From assembly GCF_003933735.1 (NCBI RefSeq), contig NZ_RSED01000006.1, positions 186,001 to 250,000 of the forward strand: 64,000 nt of DNA, written 5' to 3'. Both the position numbers and the translations under genes were made by a program. A model generated the notes under the pieces. The model ran no database searches. It was not told the DNA's origin and saw nothing but the letters and a program-made list of their open reading frames with translations. This document shows, piece by piece, positions 24,189-33,704 of the stretch (its first letter is position 1; each line of letters opens with the position of its first letter). The DNA comes from Aquabacterium soli. Its GTDB lineage: Bacteria > Pseudomonadota > Gammaproteobacteria > Burkholderiales > Burkholderiaceae_C.

Positions 24189-26396
24189 ATGAGCACACCA
24201 CACGAGATCAAGCTGCTGCGCATCAATTATTTGCGCGGTCCCAACATCTGGACCTACCGTCCGGTGCTCGAAGTCTGGCTGGACCTCGGCCGGCTCGAAG
24301 AGTTCCCCTCCAACACCCTGCCCGGCCTGAACGAGCGCCTGACCACCTGGCTGCCCAACCTGGTCGAGCACCACTGCGGCGTCGGCGAGCGCGGCGGCTT
24401 CCTGCAACGCCTGGAAGAAGGCACCTGGGCAGGCCACGTGCTCGAACACGTCGTCATCGAGCTGCTGAACCTGGCGGGCATGCCCACCGGTTTCGGCCAG
24501 ACCCGCGAAACCACCACCTCCGGCGTCTACCGCATGGTGTTCCGCGCCCGTGACGAGCAGGTCGCCCGCAGCGCCCTGGCCGAAGGCCATGCCCTGCTGA
24601 CCGCCGCCATCAATTTCCAGGAGGGCGATGCGCCCTTCGACGTGGCCGGCGCCGTGGCCCGTGTGCTGGCCCAGATCGACGACTGCTACCTCGGCCCCAG
24701 CACGGCGGCCATCGTGAACGCGGCCACCGACCGGGGCATCCCGCACCTGCGCCTGAACGACGGCAACCTGGTGCAACTGGGCCACGGGGCCCGCCAGCGC
24801 CGCATCTGGACGGCCGAGACCGACCTGACCAGCGCCATCGCCGAGGGCATCGCTCGCGACAAGGACCTGACCAAGACGCTGCTCAAATCCTGCGGTGTGC
24901 CGGTGCCCGAGGGCGAAATCGTCTCCACCGCCGAAGAGGCCTGGGAAGCGGCGCAGGGCGTCGGCCTGCCCGTGGTGGTCAAGCCGCTGGACGGCAACCA
25001 CGGCCGGGGCGTGTCGCTGGAACTGAGCACGCAGGCCGATGTCGAGGCCGCTTTTCACGTGGCGCAAAAAGAAGGCAGCGAGGTCATCGTCGAGCGCTTC
25101 GTGGCCGGCGACGAACACCGCCTGCTGGTCGTGGGCGGCAAGGTGGTGGCCGCCACGCGCGGAGAGAGCCTCTGGATCACCGGCAATGGCCGGGACACCG
25201 TGGTGCAACTGATCGACAGCCAGCTCAACAGCGACCCGCGGCGCGGCGAGGCGGAAGAGTTCCCGCTGGAAACCATCGTGCTGGACCGCGAGCCCGCCAT
25301 GGGCCTGCTGCTGCAGCGCCAGGGCCTGGGCGCGGATTCCGTCCCGGCCCAAGGCCAGCGCGTGCTGATCCAGCGCAACGGCAACCTCACCATCGACTGC
25401 ACAGACGATGTCCACCCCGAGGTGGCCTACGCGGCCAGCCTGGCCGCCCGCGTGGTGGGCCTGGACATCGCCGGCATCGACCTGGTGGCCCAGGACATCG
25501 CCCGCCCCCTGGGCTTCCAGGGAGGCGCCATCGTCGAGGTGAACGCCGGCCCGGGCCTGCTGATGCACCTCAAGCCCGCCATGGGCCTGCCCCGCCCCGT
25601 GGGCCGCGCCATCGTCGACCACCTGTTCGACGAAAACGCCACCGGCCGCATTCCCATCGTGGGCGTGGCCGGCTCGCAGGGCACCAACACCGTCGCCCGC
25701 CTGGTGGCCTGGCTGCTGCACCTGAGCGGGCGCCGCGTGGGCCTGGCCTGCCAGGACGGCCTGTTCCTGGGCAGCCGCCAGATCGACAAGCGCCCCGCCG
25801 CCCACTGGGCCGCCGGCCGCCGCCTGCTGATCAACCGCGAGGTGGACACCGTGGTGCTGGAAAGCAGCGCCGCCACCATCCTCGAGGACGGCCTGGCCTA
25901 CGACCGCTGCCTGGTCGGCATCGTGACCGACCTGCAGGGCATCGCCGGCCTGGAGCACCACGACATCCGCGAGACCGAGCAGCTCTTCAAGGTGCTGCGC
26001 ACCCAGGTGGACGTGGTGCTGCCCGAAGGCGTGGCCGTGCTCAACGCCGACGACCCGCGCCTGGTGCAGATGGCCGAGCTGTGCGATGGCGGCGTGATCT
26101 TCTATGGCCAGGACGCCTCCGCACCCGCCATCGCAGACCACCGCGCCAATGGGGGTCGCGCCGTGCTGGCCTTGCATGGCCGCCTGGTGCTGGCCGAAGG
26201 CGCAGCGCAGATCCCCAGCGTGCCGCTGGACAACCCGGCCGTCAAACGCCTTTGCGAAGACTATGGCCCGCCTGTGCTGATGGCCGCCATCGCCGCCGCC
26301 TGGGCGCTGGGCATCTCGCCTGAACTGATCGCCGCCGGCATCGAAACCTGTCTGACGGCGCCCGCACCGGCGCCGCAGCCTGTCACTTCCCGCTGA
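24189..26396 (+). CDS. cphA': Cyanophycin synthetase-like protein CphA' with degenerate Mur-ligase domain
   Basis: A 735-residue paralogue of the following CphA. The N-terminal domain and the ATP-grasp domain (about 160-470; GNHGRGVSLEL, EVNAGPGLLMHL) look intact. The Mur-ligase-like domain does not: where CphA has the P-loop GTNGKTTTTR, this protein has GSQGTNTVAR, losing the ATP-binding lysine. The C-terminal ligase lobe, about 120 residues in CphA, is missing. In CphA the ATP-grasp half adds Asp and the Mur half adds Arg (known). So this protein can at most do one ligation, like CphA2 enzymes that join Asp-Arg dipeptides, or serve as a partner subunit. First gene of a two-gene operon, 25 bp before cphA. 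Confidence 0.9.
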   Translation: MSTPHEIKLLRINYLRGPNIWTYRPVLEVWLDLGRLEEFPSNTLPGLNERLTTWLPNLVEHHCGVGERGGFLQRLEEGTWAGHVLEHVVIELLNLAGMPTGFGQTRETTTSGVYRMVFRARDEQVARSALAEGHALLTAAINFQEGDAPFDVAGAVARVLAQIDDCYLGPSTAAIVNAATDRGIPHLRLNDGNLVQLGHGARQRRIWTAETDLTSAIAEGIARDKDLTKTLLKSCGVPVPEGEIVSTAEEAWEAAQGVGLPVVVKPLDGNHGRGVSLELSTQADVEAAFHVAQKEGSEVIVERFVAGDEHRLLVVGGKVVAATRGESLWITGNGRDTVVQLIDSQLNSDPRRGEAEEFPLETIVLDREPAMGLLLQRQGLGADSVPAQGQRVLIQRNGNLTIDCTDDVHPEVAYAASLAARVVGLDIAGIDLVAQDIARPLGFQGGAIVEVNAGPGLLMHLKPAMGLPRPVGRAIVDHLFDENATGRIPIVGVAGSQGTNTVARLVAWLLHLSGRRVGLACQDGLFLGSRQIDKRPAAHWAAGRRLLINREVDTVVLESSAATILEDGLAYDRCLVGIVTDLQGIAGLEHHDIRETEQLFKVLRTQVDVVLPEGVAVLNADDPRLVQMAELCDGGVIFYGQDASAPAIADHRANGGRAVLALHGRLVLAEGAAQIPSVPLDNPAVKRLCEDYGPPVLMAAIAAAWALGISPELIAAGIETCLTAPAPAPQPVTSR

Positions 26397-26421
26397 GACG
26401 CCGCCAGAAAGACACGCCAAC

Positions 26422-28998
26422 ATGGACGTTTCCCGCATCCGGGCCCTGCGCGGCCCCAACCTCTGGAGCCGCCACACCGCCATCGAGGCGATCGTGCGCT
26501 GCGAGCCTGAAGAACGCGCCCTGGCCACCCTGCCCGGCCTGGAAAAACGCCTGCGCGAACTCTTCCCCGCCATCGGCGCACTGCGCCCCGACGGCCGCCC
26601 CGACCAGATCTCGCTGGCCCACGTGCTGGAGGCCACGGCCCTGGCGCTGCAGGCCCAGGCCGGCTGCCCCGTCACCTTCAGCCGCACGGCGGCCACGCTC
26701 GAGCCCGGCATCTACCAGTTGGTGGTCGAGTACAGCGAAGAGCCCGTGGGCCGCCTGGCCCTGGAGTTGGCCGAAGCGCTGGTCGGCGCCGCCCGCCAGG
26801 GCGCCGAAGGCCAGTTCGATGTCGAGGCTGCCATCGCCCGCCTGCGCGAACTGGATGAAGACGTGCGCCTGGGGCCCAGCACCGGCTCCATCGTGGATGC
26901 CGCCATTGCCCGGGGCATCCCCTTCCGCCGCCTGACCAGCGGCAGCCTGGTGCAACTGGGCTGGGGCTCGCGCCAGCGCCGCATCTGGGCGGCCGAGGTC
27001 GACTCAACCAGCGCCGTGTCGGAATCCATCGCGCAGGACAAGGACCTGAGCAAGACCCTGCTGGCCGCCGCCGGCGTGCCCGTGCCCACCGGCCGCCCAG
27101 TGACGGATGCCGATGACGCCTGGGCCGCTGCCCAGGAGATCGGCCTGCCCGTGGTCTGCAAGCCGCAGGACGGCAACCAGGGCAAGGGTGTGACGGTCAA
27201 CATCGTCAGCCGCGAGCACCTGGACATCGCCTACCGCGCGGCCGCCGAGATCGGCGAGGTGATGGTCGAGAAATACCTGCCCGGCAGCGACTTCCGCCTG
27301 CTGGTGGTGGGTGACAAGCTGGTGGCGGCCGCCCGCCGCGACCCGCCGCATGTGATCGGTGACGGCGAGCACACCGTGCGCGAGCTGGTCGACCTGGTCA
27401 ACGCCGACCCGCGCCGCGGCGAAGGCCACGCCACCTCGCTGACCAAGATCCGCTTCGACGACATCGCCGTGGCGCGCCTGGACGTGCAGGGACTGACGCC
27501 CGACTCCGTGCCCGACAAGGGCCGCCGCGTGATCCTGCGCAACAACGCCAACCTGAGCACCGGCGGCACCGCCACCGACGTGACGGACGACGTGCACCCC
27601 GAGGTGGCCGCGCGCGCCATCGCGGCGGCACAGACCGTGGGACTGGAGATCTGCGGTGTCGACGTGGTGTGCGAGAGCGTGCACAAGCCGCTCGAAGACC
27701 AGCACGGCGGCATCGTCGAGGTCAACGCCGCACCGGGCCTGCGCATGCACCTGTCGCCCTCGTACGGCAAGGGCCGCAACGTGGGCGAGGCCATGGTCGC
27801 GCGCCTGTTCAAGCCCGATGACGACGGCCGCGTGCCCGTGGTGGCCGTGACCGGCACCAACGGCAAGACCACCACCACCCGCCTGATCGCGCACCTGATG
27901 GCCACCAGCGGCCTGCGCGTGGGCATGACCAACACCGACGGCGTGTACGTCGATGGCCGCCAGATCGACAGCGGCGATTGCTCCGGCCCCAAGAGCGCGC
28001 GCAACGTGCTGCTGCACCCGGATGTGGACGCGGCCGTGCTCGAGACCGCGCGTGGCGGCATGCTGCGCGAAGGCCTGGGCTTCGACCGTTGCCAGACCGC
28101 CGTGGTCACCAACATTGGTGCCGGTGACCACCTGGGCCTGAACTACATCACCACGGTCGAAGACCTGGCCGTGCTCAAGCGCGTGATCGTGATGAACGTG
28201 GCGCCCACGGGCTACGCCGTGCTCAACGCGGCCGACCCGATCGTGGTGGCCATGGCCCCCAAGTGCCCGGGCGGCATCATCTTCTTCGCGGTGGACCACC
28301 ACCACCCGATCCTGGCCACGCACCGTGCGCAGGGCAAGCGCACCATCAGCGTCGACGGCGACAGCATCGTGGCCTGCGAAGGCGGTTGGCGCGAGCAGAT
28401 CCCTCTGCGCGACATCCCGCTCACCCGCAACGGCACCATCGGTTTCCAGGTGGACAACGCGATGGCCTCCATTGGCGCGGCGTGGAGCACCGGCCTGGAC
28501 TGGGACACCATCCGCCGCGGCCTCGCCAGCTTCTCCAACGATGCCGACAACGCGCCGGGCCGCTTCAACGTGATGGACTACAAGGGCGCCACCGTGATCG
28601 CCGACTACGGCCACAATCCGGACGCCATGCGCGCCCTGGTCAATGCCGTGAACGCGATGCCGGCCAAGCGCCGCAGCGTGGTCATCAGCGGTGCGGGTGA
28701 CCGCCGTGACGACGACATCCGCGAGCAGACCGCCATCCTGGGCGCTGCCTTCGACGACGTGATCCTGTTCCAGGACGCGTGCCAGCGTGGCCGCGAGGAT
28801 GGCGAGGTGCTGGCCTTGCTGCGCGAAGGCCTCAAGGGCGCAGCCCGCACGACCAAGGTCGACGAGATCATGGGCGAGTTCATCGCCATCGACACGGCGT
28901 TGCAGCGATTGGAGCCGGGTGATCTGTGTCTGATGCTGGTCGACCAGGTGGAAGAATCGCTGGCGCACCTCGCGCAGCGGATCGACGAAACCTGCTGA
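26422..28998 (+). CDS. cphA: Cyanophycin synthetase
   Basis: An 858-residue enzyme of normal length. It makes multi-L-arginyl-poly-L-aspartate, a nitrogen and carbon store, from Asp, Arg and ATP. The ATP-grasp domain (about 165-475) contains QDGNQGKGVTV and EVNAAPGLRMHL. The Mur-ligase-like domain has an intact P-loop VTGTNGKTTTTRLI (about 475-488), the TNIGAGDHLG region and the C-terminal lobe with ADYGHNPDAMRAL and SGAGDRRDDDI. The start ATG lies after the CphA' stop with a 25-bp gap. No cyanophycinase or isoaspartyl dipeptidase gene is in the window, so degradation genes must lie elsewhere. A strong hairpin follows the stop codon. Confidence 0.97.
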   Translation: MDVSRIRALRGPNLWSRHTAIEAIVRCEPEERALATLPGLEKRLRELFPAIGALRPDGRPDQISLAHVLEATALALQAQAGCPVTFSRTAATLEPGIYQLVVEYSEEPVGRLALELAEALVGAARQGAEGQFDVEAAIARLRELDEDVRLGPSTGSIVDAAIARGIPFRRLTSGSLVQLGWGSRQRRIWAAEVDSTSAVSESIAQDKDLSKTLLAAAGVPVPTGRPVTDADDAWAAAQEIGLPVVCKPQDGNQGKGVTVNIVSREHLDIAYRAAAEIGEVMVEKYLPGSDFRLLVVGDKLVAAARRDPPHVIGDGEHTVRELVDLVNADPRRGEGHATSLTKIRFDDIAVARLDVQGLTPDSVPDKGRRVILRNNANLSTGGTATDVTDDVHPEVAARAIAAAQTVGLEICGVDVVCESVHKPLEDQHGGIVEVNAAPGLRMHLSPSYGKGRNVGEAMVARLFKPDDDGRVPVVAVTGTNGKTTTTRLIAHLMATSGLRVGMTNTDGVYVDGRQIDSGDCSGPKSARNVLLHPDVDAAVLETARGGMLREGLGFDRCQTAVVTNIGAGDHLGLNYITTVEDLAVLKRVIVMNVAPTGYAVLNAADPIVVAMAPKCPGGIIFFAVDHHHPILATHRAQGKRTISVDGDSIVACEGGWREQIPLRDIPLTRNGTIGFQVDNAMASIGAAWSTGLDWDTIRRGLASFSNDADNAPGRFNVMDYKGATVIADYGHNPDAMRALVNAVNAMPAKRRSVVISGAGDRRDDDIREQTAILGAAFDDVILFQDACQRGREDGEVLALLREGLKGAARTTKVDEIMGEFIAIDTALQRLEPGDLCLMLVDQVEESLAHLAQRIDETC

Positions 28999-29008
28999 GC
29001 GGGCCATT

Positions 29009-29034
29009 CCGCCTGATGGCGCACCATCAGGCGG
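29009..29034. terminator. Perfect 11-bp hairpin between convergent cphA and indolepyruvate oxidoreductase genes
   Basis: CCGCCTGATGG (29009-29019) and CCATCAGGCGG (29024-29034) are perfect complements with a four-base loop. It begins 10 bp after the cphA stop and overlaps the last codons of the converging gene. Neither strand has a T tract, so it may be a bidirectional barrier or mRNA 3'-end stabiliser rather than a classical terminator. Confidence 0.5.
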
Positions 29035-32000
29035 CCCTGGCCACCTCCTCTCGAAGCCAGTCACGCAGCAGGCTGGCCCAGCGTGCCTGGGCCGCGTCCA
29101 TGGCCTGGCGCTTGAGGGCGCCGAAGCCGCGGATGTCTTCGGGCACGCGGGCGATCTCTACGGCGCGGGGCAGACGGCTGGCGTCCAGGTGGCCCAGCAG
29201 CCCCTGGATCAGGCCGCGGTACTGAGCGATCAGGGCGCGCTCGGCGCGGCGCTCGGCACTGTGGCCGAAAGGGTCCATCGGCGTGCCGCGCAAGCCCTTG
29301 AAACGTGCCAGCACCGCCATCGCCGGCCGCAGCCAGGCGCCGAAACGGCGCTTGGCGGGGCGGCCTTCCGCACCGCCCTCTCCCAGCGTGGGTGGGGCCA
29401 GGTGGAAGGCGATCTTGTAATCACCTTCGAAATCCCGCGCAATCTGGGCCTGGAAGGCCGGATCGCTGAGCAGGCGCGCCACCTCGTACTCGTCCTTGTA
29501 GGCCATCAGCTTGAACAGGTTGCGCGCCACCGCCAGGGTCAACGCGTGACCGCCCAGCGGGCGCTCGGCCTGCGCCACGCGGTCGATGAAGTCCACGTAC
29601 TGGCGGGCATAGGCCGCGTTCTGGTAGGCCGTGAGGAACTCGGCACGGCGGTTGACGACGAATTCCACCGAGGCCTCATCACCGGCGTGCGCCTTCGGCT
29701 GGCCATGCCTCGGCGTCCACTGCACGGGCTGCGCTGGCAGGGCCAGGCGTTGCACGGCGGCCAGATCGTGCGCGGCACGGCGGCCCCATTCGAAGGCAGC
29801 CTGGTTGTTGGCCACCTGCACCTCGTTGAGCTCGATGGCTCGAAGGATGGCGGCGCGGCTCAGCGGCACCCAGCCCTTCTGCCAGGCGTAGCCCAGCATC
29901 AATGGATTGGCATAGATGGTGTCGCCCAGCAGGGCCGTGGCGAGCTGGTTGGCATCGAGCCTGCCCACGGCGTGCAGGGGCTGTCCATCGGCGCTCAGCG
30001 CCTCGCCGTCGGCGGTTGCGCCATCGCCCGGGCCGGCCACGGCGGCATCGATCAGGCTGTCGCAATGGCCGCCAGGGAATTGCCACTTCGCGTTGTGGAC
30101 GAAGGCCGCTGACGGCGTGCCGTGCACGTTCAGCGCCACGCGGGTGCGCCCACCCGCCATGGTGCCCAGCGTGGCCGGTTGTGCCGCCACCAGCGGATCA
30201 CACGCGATGACCAGATCGGCCGCGCCGGTGGACACCCGCGTGGTGTGGATGGCCTGCTGCGAATCGGCGATCTGGATGTGGCTCCAGGTGGCGCCGCCCT
30301 TCTGCGCCAGGCCGGCCGCATCCTGCGTGACGATGCCCTTGCCTTCGATGTGCGCGGCCACGCCCAGCAACTGGCCGATGGTGATCACACCCGTGCCGCC
30401 GATGCCGGCCACGACGATGCCGTAGGCGCTGGTGCTGCGGGGCAGCGAGGGCTCCGGCAGCACATCATGTGGCAATGAGGGCATGCGCTTGTCGGCCTGG
30501 TGCTTCTTGCGCAGGGTGCCGCCCTCCACCGTGACCAGGCTGGGGCACAAGCCCTTCACGCAGGTGGCGTCCTGGTTGCAGGTGCTCTGGTTGATGCGGC
30601 GCTTGCGGCCGAAGTCGGTGTCTACCGGCTCCACGCTCAGGCAGTTCGATTGCACCGAGCAATCGCCGCAGCCCTCGCACACCAGTTCGTTGATCACTAC
30701 GTGCTTCGTGGACTGCGCCATCGTGCCGCGCTTGCGGCGGCGGCGCTTCTCGGTGGCACAGGTCTGGTCGTAGATGATGACGGTGCAGCCGGGCAGCTCG
30801 CGCATCTGTCGCTGGATGGTGTCGAGCTCGTCGCGGTGGTGCACGGTGGCGCCCCCCGCCAGGTCGGTGCAGCCGTCGTACTTCTCGGGCTCGTCGCTGA
30901 CGATGGCGATGCGGCCCACGCCTTCGGCCTGCAGCTCGCGGCTGATGGCGGGCACGCCCAGGGTGCCGTCCAGCGGCTGGCCGCCCGTCATGGCCACCGC
31001 GTCGTTGTAGAGGATCTTGTAGGTGATGTTGACCTTGGCCGCGATGCTCTGGCGCACGGCCAGCAGGCCCGAATGGAAGTAGGTGCCATCGCCCAGGTTG
31101 GCGAACACGTGCTTCTCGGTGGTGAAGGGCGCCTGGCCCACCCAGCCCACGCCCTCGCCGCCCATCTGCGTGAAGGTGGAGGTGCTGCGGTCCATCCACA
31201 CCACCATGTAGTGGCAGCCGATGCCGGCCATGGCGCGCGAGCCTTCGGGCACGCGGGTGGAGGTGTTGTGAGGGCAGCCGCTGCAGAACCAGGGGGCGCG
31301 GTCGGTGGCGGCCTTGCCGCCTTGCGTGCTCACGTTCAGGGCCGGGCGCTCCTTGGCCTCGATCAGGGCCAGGCGCTCGTCGATGCGGCGGCGGGTGTCT
31401 TGGTCCAGCAGCACCTTCAGGCCCAGCGCATCCAAGCGTTGTGCCACGGCACGGGCCACCAGCGAGGGGTTCAGGTCGGCCTTGGCACGCAGCAGCCAGT
31501 GGGCCGCCGGGTTGGCGCGCGACCACTCGCCGCCGGTCTGGTCGCCCACCGGCTCGTCGAACTTGCCCAGCACATTGGGGCGCACATCTTCGCGCCAGTT
31601 GTAGAGCTCTTCCTTGAGCTGGTATTCGATGACCTGGCGCTTCTCTTCGATCACCAGGATCTCTTGCAGGCCGGTGGCGAACTCGCGCGTGGTGGTCGCT
31701 TCGAGCGGCCACACCACATTGACCTTGTGCACGCGCAGGCCGATGCGGGCGCAGGTGGCGTCGTCCAGACCCAGATCGACCAGGGCCTGGCGCAGGTCGT
31801 TGTAGGCCTTGCCGCTGGCGATCAGGCCCAGGCGCGCGTGCGGTGAATCGATCACCGTGTGGTTGAGCCGGTTGGCGCGGATGTAGGCCAGCGCGGCGTA
31901 CCACTTGTAGTCCATCAGCCGCGCTTCCTGCTCCAGCGGCGGGTCGGGCCAGCGGATGTGCAGGCCGCCGGCGGGCATGTAGAAATCCTCGGGCATCACG

Positions 32001-32695
32001 ATGCGCACGCGGTCCGGATCGACCGACACGCTGCTGGCAGATTCGACCACCTCCTGGATGGTCTTCATGCCGGCCCACAGGCCCGAGAAGCGGCTCATGG
32101 CCCAGGCGTGCAGGCCCAGGTCGAGGATCTCCTGCACGGTGCTGGGAAAGAACACCGGCAGCCCGCAGGCCTTGAAGATGTGGTCGCTCTGGTGCGCCAC
32201 CGAGGAGCTCTTGGCCACATGGTCGTCGCCCGCCACGGCGATCACGCCGCCCAGCCGCGCGGTGCCGGCCATGTTGGCGTGTTTGAAGACATCGGAGCAG
32301 CGGTCAACCCCGGGCCCCTTGCCGTACCAGAGGCCGAAGACGCCTTCGAAGCGCTTGTGCTCGGGGTACAGGTCGAGCTGCTGCGTGCCCCACACGGCGG
32401 TGGCGCCCAGCTCTTCGTTCACGCCAGGCTGAAAAACGACGTTGTGCGCTTCGAGGTGCTCGCGCGCTTTCCACAGGGCCTGGTCATAACCGCCGAGGGG
32501 CGAGCCGCGGTAGCCGCTGATGAATCCGGCGGTGTGCAGGCCGGCCATGGTGTCGCGGGTGTGCTGCAGCATGGGCAGGCGCACCAGGGCCTGGATGCCG
32601 CTCATGAAGACGCGCCCCTGCTCCTGCGCGTATTTGTCGTCCAGGCTGAGGGAGGCCAGGGCCTTGAGCACCGATTCGGGCAGAGGAGCATTCAT
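29027..32695 (-). CDS. Indolepyruvate:ferredoxin oxidoreductase, fused alpha/beta/gamma type
   Basis: A 1222-residue enzyme of the 2-oxoacid:ferredoxin oxidoreductase superfamily. It decarboxylates aryl pyruvates from aromatic amino acid transamination to acyl-CoA, passing electrons to ferredoxin. In order: the pyrimidine-binding domain (about 30-400; GYRGSPLGGYD), the TPP-binding domain (about 470-680; GIGCHYMVVWMDR, NLGDGTYFHSG), a cysteine-rich iron-sulfur segment (about 720-775; CEGCGDCSVQSNC, CNQDATCVKGLCP) and the gamma-type domain (about 790-990; GIGGTGVITIGQLLG), then a C-terminal DUF6537-like region. The single-chain form is usual in aerobic proteobacteria, whereas archaea use separate subunits. 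The neighbouring liu operon suggests a general amino acid catabolism zone. Confidence 0.93.
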   Translation of the reverse strand: MNAPLPESVLKALASLSLDDKYAQEQGRVFMSGIQALVRLPMLQHTRDTMAGLHTAGFISGYRGSPLGGYDQALWKAREHLEAHNVVFQPGVNEELGATAVWGTQQLDLYPEHKRFEGVFGLWYGKGPGVDRCSDVFKHANMAGTARLGGVIAVAGDDHVAKSSSVAHQSDHIFKACGLPVFFPSTVQEILDLGLHAWAMSRFSGLWAGMKTIQEVVESASSVSVDPDRVRIVMPEDFYMPAGGLHIRWPDPPLEQEARLMDYKWYAALAYIRANRLNHTVIDSPHARLGLIASGKAYNDLRQALVDLGLDDATCARIGLRVHKVNVVWPLEATTTREFATGLQEILVIEEKRQVIEYQLKEELYNWREDVRPNVLGKFDEPVGDQTGGEWSRANPAAHWLLRAKADLNPSLVARAVAQRLDALGLKVLLDQDTRRRIDERLALIEAKERPALNVSTQGGKAATDRAPWFCSGCPHNTSTRVPEGSRAMAGIGCHYMVVWMDRSTSTFTQMGGEGVGWVGQAPFTTEKHVFANLGDGTYFHSGLLAVRQSIAAKVNITYKILYNDAVAMTGGQPLDGTLGVPAISRELQAEGVGRIAIVSDEPEKYDGCTDLAGGATVHHRDELDTIQRQMRELPGCTVIIYDQTCATEKRRRRKRGTMAQSTKHVVINELVCEGCGDCSVQSNCLSVEPVDTDFGRKRRINQSTCNQDATCVKGLCPSLVTVEGGTLRKKHQADKRMPSLPHDVLPEPSLPRSTSAYGIVVAGIGGTGVITIGQLLGVAAHIEGKGIVTQDAAGLAQKGGATWSHIQIADSQQAIHTTRVSTGAADLVIACDPLVAAQPATLGTMAGGRTRVALNVHGTPSAAFVHNAKWQFPGGHCDSLIDAAVAGPGDGATADGEALSADGQPLHAVGRLDANQLATALLGDTIYANPLMLGYAWQKGWVPLSRAAILRAIELNEVQVANNQAAFEWGRRAAHDLAAVQRLALPAQPVQWTPRHGQPKAHAGDEASVEFVVNRRAEFLTAYQNAAYARQYVDFIDRVAQAERPLGGHALTLAVARNLFKLMAYKDEYEVARLLSDPAFQAQIARDFEGDYKIAFHLAPPTLGEGGAEGRPAKRRFGAWLRPAMAVLARFKGLRGTPMDPFGHSAERRAERALIAQYRGLIQGLLGHLDASRLPRAVEIARVPEDIRGFGALKRQAMDAAQARWASLLRDWLREEVARAA

Positions 32696-32886
32696 CGTCA
32701 GACCACCTTTTCAGGATGTGCCGGATCGCGCTCCAGACCGCTTGTGGCGGCCCGCGCGTGCGGCAGGGATCCACGGGGTCAGTGTAGGCAGCACACCGCC
32801 AACGCGGGTACCGGTTTGCTGCCGGAAAACCCTTGTTTCTGACCTTCACTCATCAATTTCCGTGTTGTTTTCCCTGTGAACCCCGA

Positions 32887-32928
32887 TTGACTGCGGTGAG
32901 CCCTTGCTGATAATTGAGCGTCACTCAA
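32887..32928 (+). promoter_or_regulatory. Sigma70 promoter with overlapping palindromic operator of the tetR-liu operon
   Basis: TTGACT (32887-32892) and GATAAT (32909-32914), 16 bases apart, are each 5/6 matches to consensus. The palindrome TTGAGCGTCACTCAA (32914-32928) begins at the last base of the -10 and spans the expected start point, an ideal place for a repressor. It lies 12 bp before the TetR start codon, so autoregulation is likely. Confidence 0.72.
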
Positions 32929-32939
32929 ATATCGAACCC

Positions 32940-33674
32940 ATGTCCGCCGCAGACCTCCACTCACCCCGCGCGCCCCTGCAGCGCACCGCCCCGCGGCGGG
33001 CCAAGTCGCAGCAGCGCGTGGCCGAGTTGCTGGCCGCTGCCCGCGCCGTGTTTTCGGAGCACGGCTTCCAGCGCGCCACCACCGCGCAGATCGCCGAGAA
33101 GGCCGGCGTGTCCGAGGCCACGGTGTTCACCTACTTCGCGGGCAAGCGTGAGCTGTGCATCCAGGTGATCACGGACTGGTACGACGAGATCAGCCGCGAT
33201 CTGGAGGCGCAGGTCCCCCGCCAGGACGGCATCCGCAACAAGCTCGCCTACGTGATCCGCCAGCACCTGGTCACCCTGCTGGCCGATGGCTCGGGCATGT
33301 GCGCCCTGGTGCTGGGCGAGGCCCGCGCCACCGCGCCCGAGCTGGCAGAGGTGGTCACCGACTGCAAGCGCCGCTACACCGCACCGCTGATGGAGGCCCT
33401 GGCCCAGGCGCGCGATGAAGGCCGCCTACGCCAGGACATGCCGCTGCGGTTGATGCGGGATCTGGTCTATGGCTCGATGGAGCATGTGCTGTGGGACTCG
33501 ATCACCGCGCAGCGCCGGCCCAGCATCGACGAGACCGCGGAACAACTGACCACGCTGATCTGGAGCGCGGTCGCGCCTCCCGAGTCCCCGCGCGACACCG
33601 ACCAGGCGAATGCACGCTTTCGCGACGAAGTGGCCGGGGCCCTGGCCCGACTCGACCAGCAACTCGGCCGCTGA
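32940..33674 (+). CDS. TetR-family regulator of the leucine-degradation operon
   Basis: A 244-residue DNA-binding protein. The N-terminal TetR helix-turn-helix (about 20-70) reads AARAVFSEHGFQRATTAQIA then KAGVSEATVFTYFAGKRELC. The C-terminal ligand domain presumably senses an acyl-CoA. It is the first gene of the liu cluster, 30 bp before the carboxyltransferase gene, and a palindrome overlaps its promoter. In betaproteobacteria a TetR protein called LiuQ has been proposed to control liu genes; this could be that protein, but position is the only evidence. The start at 32940 (MSAADLHSP) is preferred because an upstream in-frame ATG would lie inside the promoter. Confidence 0.88.
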   Translation: MSAADLHSPRAPLQRTAPRRAKSQQRVAELLAAARAVFSEHGFQRATTAQIAEKAGVSEATVFTYFAGKRELCIQVITDWYDEISRDLEAQVPRQDGIRNKLAYVIRQHLVTLLADGSGMCALVLGEARATAPELAEVVTDCKRRYTAPLMEALAQARDEGRLRQDMPLRLMRDLVYGSMEHVLWDSITAQRRPSIDETAEQLTTLIWSAVAPPESPRDTDQANARFRDEVAGALARLDQQLGR

Positions 33675-33704
33675 GCCTCGGCCCACCCATACATCGTCAT
33701 CTCC

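Noticed and set aside
23997..26711. A 904-residue minus-strand open frame opposite cphA'
   Set aside because: It is antisense to a gene with clear domains. Its composition (His, Gln, Gly, Ala and Val rich, no domain) is that of a GC-rich shadow frame.
27004..29064. A 686-residue minus-strand open frame opposite cphA
   Set aside because: Shadow of cphA; no ribosome site or domain and a His/Asp/Val-rich composition.
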